The notes under the pieces were generated by a model. The model made no database searches. It was not told the origin of the DNA and saw only the letters and a list, made by a program, of their open reading frames with translations. A stretch of 64,000 nt of DNA. Source: Lithodes maja. Its lineage: Eukaryota > Arthropoda > Malacostraca > Decapoda > Lithodidae. Made by a program: the position numbers and the translations under genes. The stretch is from assembly GCA_037953745.1 (NCBI GenBank), contig JBAKBP010007654.1, positions 33,804-97,803 of the forward strand. Direction: 5' to 3'. Positions 1 through 11,682 of the stretch are shown piece by piece. Position 1 is the first letter of the stretch. Each line of letters starts with the position of its first letter.

Positions 1-100
1 TAGACATTTGTGTTATTTTTGCTGATTATGAGTTGGTGGAAAAAAAAAAATCTATAATTCCATCATATCGGAAATGATTCACAGATTATATAGAGACCAA

Positions 101-574
101 ATTATAGGCTTGATCCCCAGAGGGGAGAAGAGAAAACCTAATATTTAGTAGTGGCCCCGGAATCATTGACGATCTGCCTATTATATAATAGCTACCTTTC
201 AAGCCCTTGTGTTAGCTGTTTGAAACACCCGCCGCAGGAGGAGAAGAGGAGCCAGCTCGTAAGGGTACGCTTATTCTCTTACGGAATCGTCCTTATGATT
301 GGTTACTCACTACGAAAAAACATTGTAAATAATAAAAAAAGAAAAAACACATTAAGAACTGCTATATTCCGGCTTCCCGATTTGTGGACATTTTCCCATG
401 CGCAGCCAGACGCTGATCCTCCTGCGTTATCTCGGCCTTCAATGACATATCAAGATTACTTAAATATCAACGAATGGGAAGGGGATGGAGGGAGGGCCCA
501 CGTCGTCAATGATTCCGGGGCCACTACTAAATATTAGGTTTTCTCTTCTCCCCTCCGGGAATCAAACCTATAAT
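101..574. repeat. 72-bp inverted repeat pair (101-172 and 503-574)
   Basis: The arms at 101-172 and 503-574 are reverse complements over 72 bp with only a few mismatches, and enclose about 330 bp. Each arm contains a TAGTGGCCCC / ATCATTGACGA core that recurs in direct orientation near 578-610 and 806-835. The structure could be the end of a fold-back transposon or an inverted fragment of the repeat described in the next entry. No transposase is seen. Short ORFs across it have no recognisable domain. Confidence 0.75.
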
Positions 575-1115
575 TTATTAGTAGCCCCTTCATCATTGAC
601 GATCTGCCTGATATCACAAGATTGGAGGGGGACATTTGTGCTAATATCCAAAACCACTAATAAATCTAATAATAGGTTGAAAACCAAACACCACAATAGC
701 AATCTTAACTTTATTGTATACATACAATATATATAGTGTCATAAAAATGGAAACAGAAACAGAGGGCGTACTTCGAAGAAGCTCTGCTTATAAACTTTAA
801 TTTAATAGTGGCCCCTCCATCATTGACGATTATGCCTATTACATAAGGCACCCTCTTCAAACACTCGTCCGCCGTAGTTTTGAATCTACCGCGCAGAGCA
901 TAAAAAATTTGAGGAGCCTTCATCATGAGCGCACGCAACCTCACTCATGGTTCAGTCATTATGAAATTGGGTTCTCACTACGAAAAAACTTCGTAACAAA
1001 TAAAAAACAAAAAGAAAATAAGAATAACTATTCATAAGCTTTCCATATACTCGTGGATGTACTTGTGTGGATCTTTGACCAGACGCTGACTTAGGCGTCA
1101 TTCTTCCTTCTCTGC
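145..1115 (+). repeat. Two diverged direct repeat units (about 145-445 and 805-1115)
   Basis: Both units start with TAGTGGCCCC..ATCATTGACGAT. They then run through a shared series of blocks: GCCTATTA, the CACTACGAAAAAAC stretch, an A-rich run and a CCAGACGCTGA segment. By eye they agree at roughly two thirds of positions. They lie just upstream of the LINE-1 leader and could be LINE promoter-type monomers or an older unrelated repeat. The sequence does not decide this. No credible coding sequence is seen. Confidence 0.55.
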
Positions 1116-2177
1116 TCTGCGCTCAACCGACCCGGACGTGCCTCCCCACGCTCCGTTCGTTCCGCATTTGTGCGTCCCTAGTGAGTTTTTTCTCATTGGT
1201 TTACTCCGGGATGTTTCGAGTAAGGTTAGGATATGCGTAGCAGGAGGGTCCTGGGCAGGTTGCCCGCAGTGCAGTGTATTTTGGGTCGTGTGTTTGGGGA
1301 ATCTATTTCGGGTGTACCCTCGTGGTCCTGTTGTGGACATGTGAACTTTTTCACGGATAGCTAGCTTTGTGATGCAGGCGACTTTCATTACGCGTTATTA
1401 TTGCTGCCTTTTATCTTTCTGATGAGGTAGCTGTTTATTCTCTGACGTTCCCAGCGTATTTTTCTTCACTTAGTGAAGTTTTTTCTGGGTCCCGAGTCAG
1501 TTCTTCCCTTTACCGGGAAGTGTATGCTACAGTGGTGTGTTGACGGTGGTTCCTGTTGTGATATAATTCAGTGCTTTTTGTTTATATTACGACATGTTTA
1601 CTGTGTTTTCCGTCTGCTTAGGCCTAGCCAGCCTCTCGTAGCTTTTGCCACATGCACAAGTGTTATTGATTTATGTTATAAATATGTACTACTGTGTCAT
1701 GTGTGTCCTGGTTTAGTTGTGTATTGGCTAATTCCACGGACTATATATGTGTCCTGGTTTAGTTGTGTATTGGCTAATTCCTCGGACTATTTATGTGACT
1801 TGGGTTAGTTGTGCTTTGGCTAATTCCACGGTCTATTGGTGCGTTCAGATTGAATCTGAACGGGGTGGGTTGCCTTTTCCGGCGGGTTTTCTCGGTTACA
1901 CCATGAAAACCCAGCTGGTTGCCGAGTTTTAATCACGCGTGGTTAAAAAAGGCTTGTTTTCCCCGGCGATTAGTGGCCTGAGGCTCTCCAGGACTGCGTC
2001 TCTGTGGTGGGGCCTGTGTTCAGGCGTACTGTGTTTCCCGGCGGGATGGCTTTACCCATTTAACTAAGTGTTCATGCGGAGGTACAGTGTGCGCGGAGCA
2101 GAGTAGACGTGTGCCGCCTGAGCTCTGCCTCCCATGTTACAAAGACTGTCCTATCGAAACCTTTAATTGCTATTGGG
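1116..2177 (+). other. Putative 5' leader of LINE-1, with a 46-bp x3 tandem repeat
   Basis: This non-coding stretch precedes LINE-1 ORF1. At about 1702-1840 a unit of about 46 bp (core GTTTAGTTGTGTATTGGCTA, then ATTCC) occurs three times, the third copy being diverged. The region is richer in GC and in CCCGGCG-type motifs than the sequence upstream of it. I infer that it is the LINE 5' UTR because it leads directly into ORF1 and nothing else is recognisable. The true 5' end of the LINE cannot be fixed. Confidence 0.45.
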
Positions 2178-3448
2178 ATGGCTCCTGACGTAAAGTGTTA
2201 TAAATGCGATAAAACTGATGGGGAGAGAGAGAAGTTAAAGTGGATTGGATGCTCAACTTGCAAAAACTGGGCCCATATCAAAATTAATGTGAACACTTGA
2301 TTGGCATAAAGACTGAAAACGTAGCGCACATAAACTATGTCTGTGATCCATGTAAGACAAAGCTTGGAGTGTTAACTTCATTTAAGAATGAAATGGAAAA
2401 CATAAAGAAAGAAATGATGAAAGAATTGATTGAATTCAAAGAAACGATGACCCAAGGTTTTGATGTAATGAGCGATAAACTAAAAAACATCAGGAGTGAA
2501 TTAAATGATAAGATGACCCAAGGACTAGACGGTATAACTCAAGAACTTTCAACTCAATTGAAAGTAGTGAAGATGGAGATGCAAGGAGTCACTAGTGGTA
2601 TGGGAAATGTTGTTGATGCTATAAGCGCTGACCCCGCGCAAACGTCAGCGGTTTCTGACTCGCCTGGGTGGTCAGATGTGGTGGCGGGGAGAAGAAAGAA
2701 GAAAGAAAAGAAGAATCTACTCGTTCTGAAGGCGACGGATGAGAATGAAAAGGCAACTGACAAGAGAGGAGAAATTTCTCAGGCGCTAGAGGGGATTGAA
2801 ATTCACAATACGAAGTTTACTCCTAAAGGGAACATGGTGATGAATTTTGGCACTGTGGATATGCTGAATGATGCAGTTAAAAAGTTGGTAGAGGTGACGG
2901 CTGTTACTACAAGGAGTGTGAAAAAATTAAAACCAAAAGTGATGATTTGCAATGTTCGTCCTGAAGAGTCCAAGAGTGAGATAATTGATACATTAATTGC
3001 AAGGAATGATTTTCTGAATTCGATTGATGATATTAAAGGAAAGATTGCCATGATTTTTGATAAACCAGCTGCTGAAGGTACAGTCCATTATATCCTGAAA
3101 TGTGAGCCTGAAGTCCGTGCGGCTCTCTACAAATATAAAGACAAGGTGCAACTTCAATGGGGAATATATAATATAAGAGACAGGTACCATGCATTGGCTT
3201 GTTTCTATTGCCAGAGATTTGGGCATGCAGAAAATAAGTGTGCTGCTAAACTAAACAGTGATGTGCCTGTTTGTTTTAAATGTGCTGGAACACATAGGTC
3301 GAAGGATTGTAAGGTGACTGTGAGAAAGTGCATAAATTGTATGAGATACGGGACACAAGACGTGTATCATTCATCATCAGATACCCGGTGCCCGGTCTTT
3401 TTGAGTGAGATAGTCAAGGTGAGAGACCTAACTGATCATGGAATCTAG
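2178..3448 (+). pseudogene. LINE-1 ORF1 protein (PHD-like finger + CCHC zinc knuckles), frameshifted
   Basis: The first in-frame ATG is at 2178. The N-terminal part has a CYKC..CSTC..H arrangement typical of a PHD-like finger. A 1-nt frameshift near 2285-2300 moves the frame, and the closing CDPC pair of the finger is read from 2297 onward. Then come a lysine/glutamate-rich stretch that is probably coiled coil, a basic RRKKKEKK patch, a region like the pre-zinc domain of Jockey/I-type ORF1 proteins, and knuckles CFYCQRFGHAENKC and CFKCAGTHRSKDC plus a third CINC motif. ORF1 proteins of this kind bind the element RNA. The stop at 3446-3448 lies inside the start of ORF2. Confidence 0.8.
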
Positions 3449-4219
3449 TGCTTTAATAAAGATAAAGGGGGGACTGATAAACATTCAATCAGTGGGAAAT
3501 AAAACCTTTGAAATTCGAGACTTAATTAATGAGGTAAAATATGATGTACTAGCGGTAACTGAAACATGGCTGAGTGAATACGATACTGCTAAAATACTTG
3601 AAATGACTCCTTTAACGCATACCTTCTTGCAAAATCCACGAAGAGGGAAGGGAGGTGGTGGTGTGGGAATTTTTCTTACAAACACGTTTAAGAAGACGAA
3701 AATATGTAAATCTGCAAGGTTCGGTAGTTTTGAACATATACAGGTGGGCTGTGAGATTGGAGGCTGGAAATGTACTTTTATTGTTGTTTATAGACCCCCA
3801 AATTTAAGTGCCAGTACATTTATTGATGATTTTAGATTATACTTGGAAACAATTGATATGGTTAGTACGAATACATTCGTCTTTGGTGACTTTAATCTGT
3901 GGGTGGACGTTCCGAATGATTACTATGCTACTATCTTTATAGAATTGATGGAGTCTTTCCACTTGATAAATAAAGTGCATACTGCAACTTCAAGAGGTGG
4001 TCATGCATTAGACTTGGTTTTTACGAATAGAGAAAGCGATATGATAAATGAGCTGTATGTTGAAGATGAGTGTTGTATTTCGCCGGTCCATAAACTAGTT
4101 ACTTTTAACATGCCGTTTGTAAGTAAACCTAGACAATCTAAGACAATAAAGTGTAGGTTAAAAAGAAAATTTGAGCCACAACTACTAATATCGACTGTTG
4201 CGAATGAAATACTAATTAA
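3438..4219 (+). pseudogene. LINE-1 ORF2, apurinic-type endonuclease half
   Basis: ATG at 3438 overlaps the end of ORF1 by 11 nt. EEP/APE endonuclease landmarks follow in order: an NIQS block near the start, TETWL, GGGVGIFL, VVYRPPN, FGDFN with the catalytic Asp/Asn pair, and GHALDLVFTN. The last catalytic motif, usually SDH, reads SPVH (ISPVHKLV). It is either mutated or a lineage variant. This domain would nick target DNA for target-primed reverse transcription. Coding stops being meaningful at the TTAA at 4216-4219, where a 630-bp element is inserted. The stop at 4247 lies in that insertion. Confidence 0.85.
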
Positions 4220-4849
4220 CCTAACAAGTGCGCATGGGGGTAATTGAAAACGTCCCCCTGTGCTGACGTATTTGAGGTGTTTCCGTCACTAAAATATTCA
4301 TTGTACCATTAATAGCATTAATAATTATCCATATGCGCCTATTATGGGTTGATTATAAAGGTATTAACCTGAAACAACAATAAAACGAGTGAAAACAGCG
4401 TTTGGATGGTCAAAATCGGAGATATAGCCCGCGAGTTGTATAATGTATGGGTGAGGCAAGCTACCTTCCCGCCAATTTCCCCCAAGGCCACTGAGACACA
4501 GTCAATCGATACTCTCTCTCTCTTTCTCTTGCACTCGATTGCCATCAGTGATGACAACACCCTGCTTGCAACTCGCTAATGTTAGCACGAAAATATACCT
4601 CAGAATAAGGGAATAATAGGGAAAATAGGTGATAACTGAAGGATAGGAGGAAAGTGGGGAAGGAGGGGAGGTAGAGGACTGAGATTTTGCATGGCCCAGG
4701 GGCCAAAAAAAAATAAAAAAATAAAAAAATAAAAATATATATTTTTTTTTTTTTCGATGTCAAAAGTTGATTTTTTATTTTACTTACTCACAAGAGTCTT
4801 CCCGCAGTCCGCCGGGGGAACTCTTAAGAGTCTCCCCGCAGCTCCCGGG
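4220..4849 (+). mobile_element. TTAA element family A, copy 1 (630 bp, non-autonomous piggyBac-like)
   Basis: It is flanked by TTAA at 4216-4219 and 4850-4853. The left end reads CCTAACAAGTGCGCATG and the right end closes in CCCGGG. A second copy lies reversed at 54201-54807 with the same ends and its own TTAA pair. The right end holds a duplicated segment around AGTCTTCCCGCAG / AGTCTCCCCGCAG with ACTCTTAAGAGT palindromes. There is no transposase, so it is non-autonomous. TTAA duplications with CC..GG ends are the mark of the piggyBac superfamily. Removing the element plus one TTAA joins the two halves of LINE ORF2 in one frame. Confidence 0.88.
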
Positions 4850-4853
4850 TTAA

Positions 4854-6989
4854 GAAAAGAGAACACTGTGCTCACGGTGAATTAATAGATGACTGTACGT
4901 CATGTTTCACTAATCTGTATAACAGCATTGCTAGAGAAAAATACGAAGATATGTGCCCCATTATTGAAAAGAAAATAGTAATAGTTGATAGTGCGCCGTG
5001 GTTTAATGCTGATATTCAAAGAGCAAAAAAGGCCAAGAAGAAATATGAGAGGCTATGGAGACGTCTACGAACCGAAGAGGCAAGAGATAACTATAAAAGA
5101 GCTCGGAATATAGAAAACAGGCTCATTGTGCTTAGAAAACGTGAATACTATATGAATAAAGCAAAAGAAGCTGGATCTGATATGAATAAGCTGTATGTGG
5201 TACTTGACAACTTGACGGGAAACAAGAAGAAAAATAAGTTACCAGAAGGGATTCCGGATATGACATTGGCGAATGATTTTTCTGACTTTTTTTGTGATAA
5301 AATTAATGCCATTGTTGGAAATTTTGGAGTAGTCGAGACTCAAGACGTTCTTGTAGCTGAGCCTACTGTGACTAAGTTAACAGAATGTACTATGACGGAT
5401 CTGAATACAGTTAAATCCATAGTTACGAAAGCAAAACTTACCCATTGTAGTAATGATCCTATACCGATACGTGAAATAGTGCACAGTAAAAATTTTAACA
5501 GTTTTCTGGACATATATGTTGACATAATAAACTGTAGCATTGCAAATAATGTATTTCCATCGTCTGAAAAGAATGCGATTGTGAAGCCTATTATTAAAGG
5601 GAGCCTTGATTCTCAATGCTTGAGCTCTTTTAGGCCTGTTTCCAATTTAACATTTCTATCAAAAATTACTGAAAATGTAATTCTGGGTCAGTTATGGGAC
5701 CACTTGAGTTTAGTGAAGGCTCTCCCAGACAACCAGTCCGCATATAGAAGACTTTACTCTACGGAAACCACGATGTGCTCTGTGATTAATGATTTACTCG
5801 TGCAAATGGACAACGCGAAGTGTGGAATCTTAATTTTGTTGGACTTGAGTGCTGCGTTCGATACAGTGGTGCATAGCTTACTAATAGAAGACTGTAAAGC
5901 TATTGGTATTGATGGTAATGCGCTGGAATACCTTCAAAGTTACCTTACTAACAGAACTTATTGTGTGCAAATAAGTAATAAATTCTCAGAGATGAAGCAT
6001 CTAGAGAGGGGCGTCCCTCAAGGGAGTGTTCTTGGACCAATTCTATTCTGTATATATACAATTGCACTATCTAGCATATTAATGAAACATGGAGTGAAAT
6101 TCAAATGTTTGCGGATGACACCCAATTCTATCTGGCACTAAGTGACGTGGTGAATGTTGAGGAGAAGATTAGTGGTTTACTAAAAGACATTGGGAAGTGG
6201 ATGGAGTCAAAGAAACTGAAATTAAATGAAAATAAAACTGAATGCCTATTAGTAGGCAGACGGGTGAACCTTGAGAGACTGGGCGTGCAAAGCCTCAATA
6301 TCAATGATAGTGTGATGACTGTGAGTAGTGTGGTGAAGGATTTGGGAGTTTTGGTTGATAGTGAACTGTCATTTAAAAACCAGATTAATCAAACAGTGCG
6401 AATCTCTGCCTATCATCTGAGGAATATTGCTTTTGTGAGAAAATATCTGGATATTAATACAACCAAAATGTTGATCCACAATCATGTAATTAGTAAATTA
6501 GACTATTGTAATTCTCTATATTATCGACTACCAAATTACTTGCTACGAAAACTACAACTTATAATGAATAGAGCAGCAAGATTAATAAAGAGTTTACCAT
6601 TCCGTGCGAGTATAACGCCGGCATTAATTGACCTGCATTGGCTGCCGGTGAAAGCGAGGATCATATTCAAACTGTGTGTTATAGTGTATCAAGCTTTGAA
6701 CTTTGGAAAGCCGGAATATGTGCGAGACTTATTGGAAGACTTCAATGTTGGCACTGATATGATGCTGAGACATGGCAACGTGCTGCATCAATTGAATGAG
6801 CCACGGTGCAATCATGAAATTGGATTTAGGGCCTTCGAAAAGAGTGCACAGAGACTTTATAATAATCTACCAGTTAATGTGAAAAGGTGTGCGAACATAA
6901 AGGCCTTTAAAAAGTCACTAAAAACACATTTGTTCAGGGAGTGTTATGACTTAGAAGATGGCACTGTGAGACAAGACTACAAGTGCTAG
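4854..6989 (+). pseudogene. LINE-1 ORF2, reverse transcriptase half, frameshifted
   Basis: Just after the TTAA element the frame runs open from 4854 to 6141. It carries the linker and RT blocks: a KAKLTHCSNDPIP region, SSFRPVSNL, QSAYRR.YSTET, LLDLSAAFDTV and GVPQGSVLGP. A single-base frameshift near 6100 cuts the reading frame just before the active site. The rest is read from 6105 as MFADDTQ (the FADD form of YxDD) through the thumb and C-terminal LHWLPVKARI block to the stop at 6987-6989. The function would be target-primed reverse transcription. The interruption and frameshift make this copy dead. Confidence 0.87.
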
Positions 6990-7055
6990 ATGGTTTAAAG
7001 GGCAGCTGCGACGAGCGTCACATCTAGTGACGGAGCGCGGCTGAGAAACTCCACA

Positions 7056-7087
7056 CCAAGTAACCAAGTAACCAAGTAACCAAGTAA
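7056..7087 (+). repeat. LINE-1 3' tail, (CCAAGTAA)x4
   Basis: Four perfect copies of an octamer end the LINE about 65 bp after the ORF2 stop. CR1/L2-type LINEs end in short tandem repeats rather than poly(A), which supports the clade call and sets the 3' boundary. Confidence 0.75.
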
Positions 7088-7776
7088 CACTTGTTGAGTT
7101 GAGTTTTTCCCGGTTTTTGCAAAGCCAGTAAAACTAGGCTGTTTGTTGATCTTTCCTCCCCGGCGATCTTTTGCAAAGAAGTGGGGTTAGGAATTTTGGG
7201 GTTAACGTTAAAATTCACACCCGGCGGTTGCACCTTGGGAGGGTAGGATTAACGGTTTTGTTTAATTCAGTGAAGTTAACCAGACACTCGAGGGGTACGA
7301 TACGTATCGCCGCCATTCAACATACGGCGATCTAGAACGCTTCGGGAGAAGCCAGATCTAGCATTTAAGACAGGCTGTCCAGTTTTTTATCTGCGAGATA
7401 ATACGGGGGCCGGCGTCTTTGAGAGTGGTTTTCCAGTAAGAACTTAACAAAACACCACTGGGAAGACTGCGTCAGTTATAAAAAGCCATGCTGGTCTTTA
7501 TATTATGTCAGAGGATATGCATAAATCTTTGGGACAAGTTAAGATATTCTGAAATCTTTATTAATGAACCCTCCGCGTAGCGAGCCGTGATAGTTGTGTA
7601 TTATGTCTCGTTACCCGGCGGGTTGTCTAAAAACACTTGTGTTCGAACATGTTGTTGTAGCCTTATGAGCATTAATTCCTGGAAATTTTTCTTTTTTCCA
7701 GGGCTGAGTTCCGGCGAGACTTTCGAGAACCTGGAGTAAACCGGGGGTGGGTTCGTGTTTTCCACCAGTCTCTGTC
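7088..7776. other. Non-coding spacer / leader before SR-rich ORF
   Basis: About 690 bp without a credible gene. It contains several CCCGGCGG / CCCCGGCGA motifs and a TACGATACGTATCG near-palindrome around 7297-7310. It may be the leader of the retroelement-like ORF that starts at 7777. No LTR pair or terminal repeat was found for it. Confidence 0.4.
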
Positions 7777-9812
7777 ATGGCTACCATAGACCCTGTGTTT
7801 GCCTTGAGTATTGCTCCCTCCTGTTCAGGAATCCCTATCTTTGCACACACTCTTTGCATTAGATGTGTTAAATGTTTAGATCGCTCAAGGGGTTTGTGGG
7901 TAACGGGGAACTGTTCCTTCTGTACTCAATTGAGTACCAAAGTGTTGCGGGACAATAGTAGATCCGCGGCGGTCGCTTTGAGGGAGGTCAGGCAACAGTT
8001 GACATGTTATGCGACAACAGTGGCTCACAAAGCGCTGCAATGTGACAATGTGATTCTTTGGGATAAATTACTAATTGAGCACCCCCCTATTAAACGTCCC
8101 GCTAGAGTAACTGTACGAAAGTCGGCAGAGACTGGGCAGGGTACAGCACTTTCTCTGGTCCCTACACCCTCTAAAAGACCTCGTGAACCCACGCCCCCGG
8201 TGACAGCCTCCACGTCACGGGCGCGGTCCAGGTCCAGGTCGCCCCTCCGACAACAGCCACCTAGTCATTCCTCTTCACCAGCCAGAAAGAGGAGTAAAGA
8301 GGAAAAGTCCAAGGACAGCTCTAGTGAAAGATCGGAAAAGTCTAAGAGCAGTGATAAGTCTAAGTCACACCGCAGCCATAAATCTTCCAGGAAAGATACT
8401 AAGGAACGAAAGGCCTCCCGGCGTTCGCCGGAGCCTCGTGCCTCACTTTTTGCCTCTACTCCCGACTTATCTAGTATTCAATCTGATGGGGCGGGAGTGG
8501 AGTCAGAGACTGTGGTGGGGGTGTTGCCGGCGGACAGGTTACCATTGGAGATTACATACCTAGAGTTAGAGAGTTCGGTAGGCAGTGATCGCCCTGTAGA
8601 AGAGTCTAGTGGGGGCTCAGGGGTTGATGGTGTATCTGACTCCCAAGGGAGTTCGGGCCAAGGCCTAGGTGTATGGCGTTATTCCCAACCGGGGCATGAG
8701 GGCCCACGTTTGGTTCAAGAGCCACAGGTACGGGCGGACGTCCACCGGGACGAGGTGATCCCATCATCCATTCCTAATTTAGCTTGGCACCAAGACGAGG
8801 TTCCGGCTTCGGCGGAACCCTCTCATGATGAGCCAGATGACAAGGATGAGGTGTCCATAATCTCTGACATGGAAGTGCAAGAGTCGGGTTCAGTTCTAGA
8901 CGACTCGCACGATAGGAATGATTCACCTTTGAGTTCTTCATCCACTAAATTTGTCACGGCGGAGGAAATAGATGGTTTGTTAGTAACGGCTCTTACAAAA
9001 AAATTTGGCCAACAGCCGGAGACTCCTACAGTGGACCTGGGAGCTCCCATGATGAGTTCCAAGTGTTCGGCCTCTGATCGCTTCTATTGCTTTGACCAAG
9101 ATTCCGCACCCTCCCCCTATGTCACCTAATATAGTCGCTAGGCCTGTTTCGGCGGCACTGACTACTTCTAATGTAAGGGTGGTTACGGATGTGAATCCGC
9201 CCCCGTTGGATAAAGCCCCATTAAGAAAGGTAGCTATGTCCCTTTTGTACGGTCCAGATGACTCATGGGTTCAAATGACCCCAACTAAGCCAGAGACAGC
9301 ACAGCCCACTTTGTCAGGGGAACTTCCAGTGCCACGAGAGTGGGTAATCCAAGGAAATAAATCTAGAAAGTTACGAGCCTTGGATATTGCGGGTAATGTA
9401 CTTGATGTTAATATTAAGGCCATTCCGAACCATTATCACCATGACTTTTTTGTGTATACAGCTACGCCTGCACTGCCCCCTGCCTCAGCTTCAAAGCTGT
9501 TTTCTGACTGGACCAAGCATGATGGTTTTAATGACATAAAAGCACTGTCAGCTCTCACTCCAGAATTAGATTTACAAACGGTCACAGACACAGCCGCTAA
9601 CCCAGTGTTGAAGGTGGGGCAGTTGGGTCCAGGACCTTGGGTGGAATGGGAAGTAGAGGCTCAGAACTTTGCGACCACTTTCACCTCAAAATCCTCCCAC
9701 CAGATTCCTCAGGACAGCCATTCTTGGTTCTCTATGCCAGTCTTTTCAGCCGGCGGAGTCCCATCTGCTTTGTTTGCGTTTTTAGCTGCCCGCAAAATCA
9801 ATCTCTGTGAAC
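7777..9812 (+). pseudogene. Unrecognised SR-rich gag-like ORF, frameshifted and cut by gypsy LTR
   Basis: The first ATG is at 7777 (protein start MATIDPVF). Near the N-terminus a CIRCVKC..GNCSFC cluster suggests a small zinc-binding fold. A serine/arginine/lysine-rich block (SRARSRSRSPL, then KSSDKSKSHRSHKSS) resembles nucleic-acid-binding tails, and a long acidic, serine-rich part follows. The frame breaks near 9092-9129 and continues in another frame to 9812, where the LTR of gypsy copy 1 begins. The C-terminal part has no motif I know. The size, zinc cluster and lack of introns suggest the gag-like first ORF of a retroelement, possibly DIRS-like, but no RT or recombinase is nearby. Function unknown. 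Confidence 0.45.
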
Positions 9813-11669
9813 TGTGACGCATGTCGAGTATGAGCATGCTGTACAGAACGCCCAGTCAGGCCCCACTCTCGCTAGGATCGTCAGGGCAGGAACTTTGGCT
9901 GTAGTCTGTGTAGAGTTTCCTAACTTAGTTTATGTGAGCCGTTGTACTATAAGTATTATAAATATGTATTTTGTTTTCATCTGAGTCAACGAGTTCTATT
10001 TTATATCATTAGTTATAAGTATTGTGTGTGGGACTTATATGTAATGATGAGAGGAGAGAGAGAGAGATATTACGTAACGGGGACCAGTGAGTGCGCCACG
10101 CGGGCAGATAGGCCTAATTCCCTCCTCCCTCCTCCCTTCCTCCCTTTCAGCGCGTGGGAAGTTCTTTGTCGATCCCAGATTGAGAGAGAATATGACGTCA
10201 TGATTGCCAGTGGGCGGTCCTTAAGTAGTTTGAGATATGCCGCTAGAGGGCCGAGTATAAAAAGAGAGGTTCTTGCCACCATTTCTTCAGAACTCATCAG
10301 GCAAAGCGACCTCTCATATCCCTTGCAACTATCCATATTCTTCCGACTGATGTGAACTTTCTCTACTCTCTGAACAGCCTATCTTCTTCTCTTCTCGTCC
10401 CTGTTTAACCTCCATGACCCCTTTGGTGCAGATTTAGTCAGCCAAAGTATTATCGCTTGAGTTCTCACGAGATAAGTGCCTGTTAGATAGCCTATTTTTG
10501 GAAGGGTTAACTAGAATAGGATTGATTGATGTTTGTTGCACTCGTATATGCATTTCCCTGTGTGCGATTATTCATGTTCCTGTTTTCTGCTGGTTTAGGC
10601 AATGCTAGACTGGGATAGGGTTTCGGAGTTATGATTTCCTATGAGTACTAGGTTGCGGTTGAACCAGTACAATTGCAACGGAGACGTGGAACGCCTAGGT
10701 GGTCTTTCTGACTGTGTACCGTGGGAGTTTAGCACTGTGTTGCGAGTGAGGGCTTTTGCCTGTGCCACCCAACACTGTGCTATCTCATTTGCTTGACTTT
10801 GAGAGGATCGCCAGGAGAGAACCAGATACTAGTGATCTGGATCTCTCAAGAGAGCATCCCGTCAATTACCGTAATTTGGCCGCACAGTCTTAAGGACCTC
10901 GCTAGGCTACGAGCCGCTTGCTCAGCCATTGTCTCTTAACCTTAGATATCCCAGCTAGACTTTGCTCGACCAGCAGATACAGCATAGTATTGAAGCTTCT
11001 CCTTATGTATATTATTGTTTAAGCACTATTGATTTCATGTGTGGCACGCTTAGCTACTTCAGAGATTAGTGGCCCACGAGCACAATCTTAGTAGGCTATT
11101 GCCAGTGCATTGTCGGAGTACTTCTTCTTAATGTTTGCCATATCCTATTGCTTATTCTTATAATTCTTCTTATGTCAATTTAAAGCCTTTAATTACCAGT
11201 GAGTTATTCATTAAATTGCTGTTCAAAATCCGATACTTACTTCTTATGAGTATTCGAGAAGCATCTAACTTATCAGAAGATTCCTTGCTTGATGCTCGAG
11301 GACTATTGTTTAACGTAACGTAATAGTGCCGATCCGAAGTAGAGGGTGGAGGACTTCTTAAGTTCTTAGTTCAAGGGTGGATTACTTCGGCTTCGGCCAA
11401 CACTATTCTTTAGTGTTGTAGTACTTTCTTCTTTGTTTGATTGTTGACCAGACTAGATAACTCCCGTCTTGCTATTAGTCTGTTGTGTGAAACGCTAGTA
11501 CCGAGTTCTTGTATACCCCGTTATAGCAGATAGAACTCTGGAGGGTAGTGGCGTTTTTTGTTCGGCTGGCAGTACTCTGGGGTTGGGATCGTGTGTTTCC
11601 GTTGTGGCAGCGAGCCATACTCGAGTCCTGTGTAAGAGCCCTAGTGTACCCGAGTGCCCGGTCGTAACA
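9813..11669 (+). repeat. Gypsy copy 1, 5' LTR
   Basis: 1857 bp, TGTGACGC..CGTAACA. It is near-identical to the repeats at 17571-19427, 25253-27108 and 32961-34816. Differences from its own 3' partner were noted around 10306, 10623-10629, 10760 and 11329. Short ORFs inside, such as the 137-codon frame near 9942-10355, recur only because the LTR recurs. Confidence 0.95.
10193..10264 (+). promoter_or_regulatory. LTR core promoter: CRE-like site and TATA box
   Basis: A perfect TGACGTCA palindrome (10193-10200) lies 55 bp upstream of TATAAAAAG (10256-10264). A TTCAG initiator-like sequence follows about 30 bp downstream. A GAGAGA tract and a CT-rich block sit further upstream. The same arrangement is present in all four LTR copies (CRE at 17951, 25633 and 33341). 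Transcription of the element would start here; the exact start is inferred. Confidence 0.6.
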
Positions 11670-11671
11670 AA

Positions 11672-11682
11672 TGGCGACCTTG
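11672..11682 (+). other. Primer-binding site, gypsy copy 1
   Basis: TGGCGACCTTG lies two bases after the 5' LTR end, where a tRNA 3' end would prime minus-strand synthesis. The same motif follows the LTR of copy 2 (27111) and of gypsy-3 (52467). I do not assign the tRNA. Confidence 0.7.

Larger units (their letters stand above)
2178..7087 (+). mobile_element. LINE-1: CR1-like non-LTR retrotransposon, two ORFs, decayed
   Basis: ORF1 (PHD-like finger, CCHC knuckles) overlaps the start of ORF2 (APE-type endonuclease, then reverse transcriptase) by 11 nt. The element ends after ORF2 in four copies of an 8-bp repeat, as CR1/L2-type LINEs do. RT blocks such as the QSAY..STET and GVPQGSVLGP motifs and the C-terminal LHWLPVKARI block fit the CR1/Daphne/Crack group. 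The copy is inactive: ORF1 has a frameshift, ORF2 is interrupted by a 630-bp TTAA element, and a frameshift lies next to the RT active site. The 5' boundary is not determined and no target duplication was found. Confidence 0.85.

Noticed and set aside
1680..1840. CRISPR-like array
   Set aside because: Three diverged 46-bp head-to-tail units without spacers, in a eukaryotic LINE leader.
9942..10355. 137-codon ORF seen again at 17700, 25382 and 33090, with antisense partners
   Set aside because: It lies wholly inside the gypsy LTR and recurs only because the LTR recurs. It changes length at a 1-nt indel and has no domain.
11135..11323. 62-codon ORF repeated in every LTR
   Set aside because: A short chance frame in LTR sequence, with no support beyond LTR copying.
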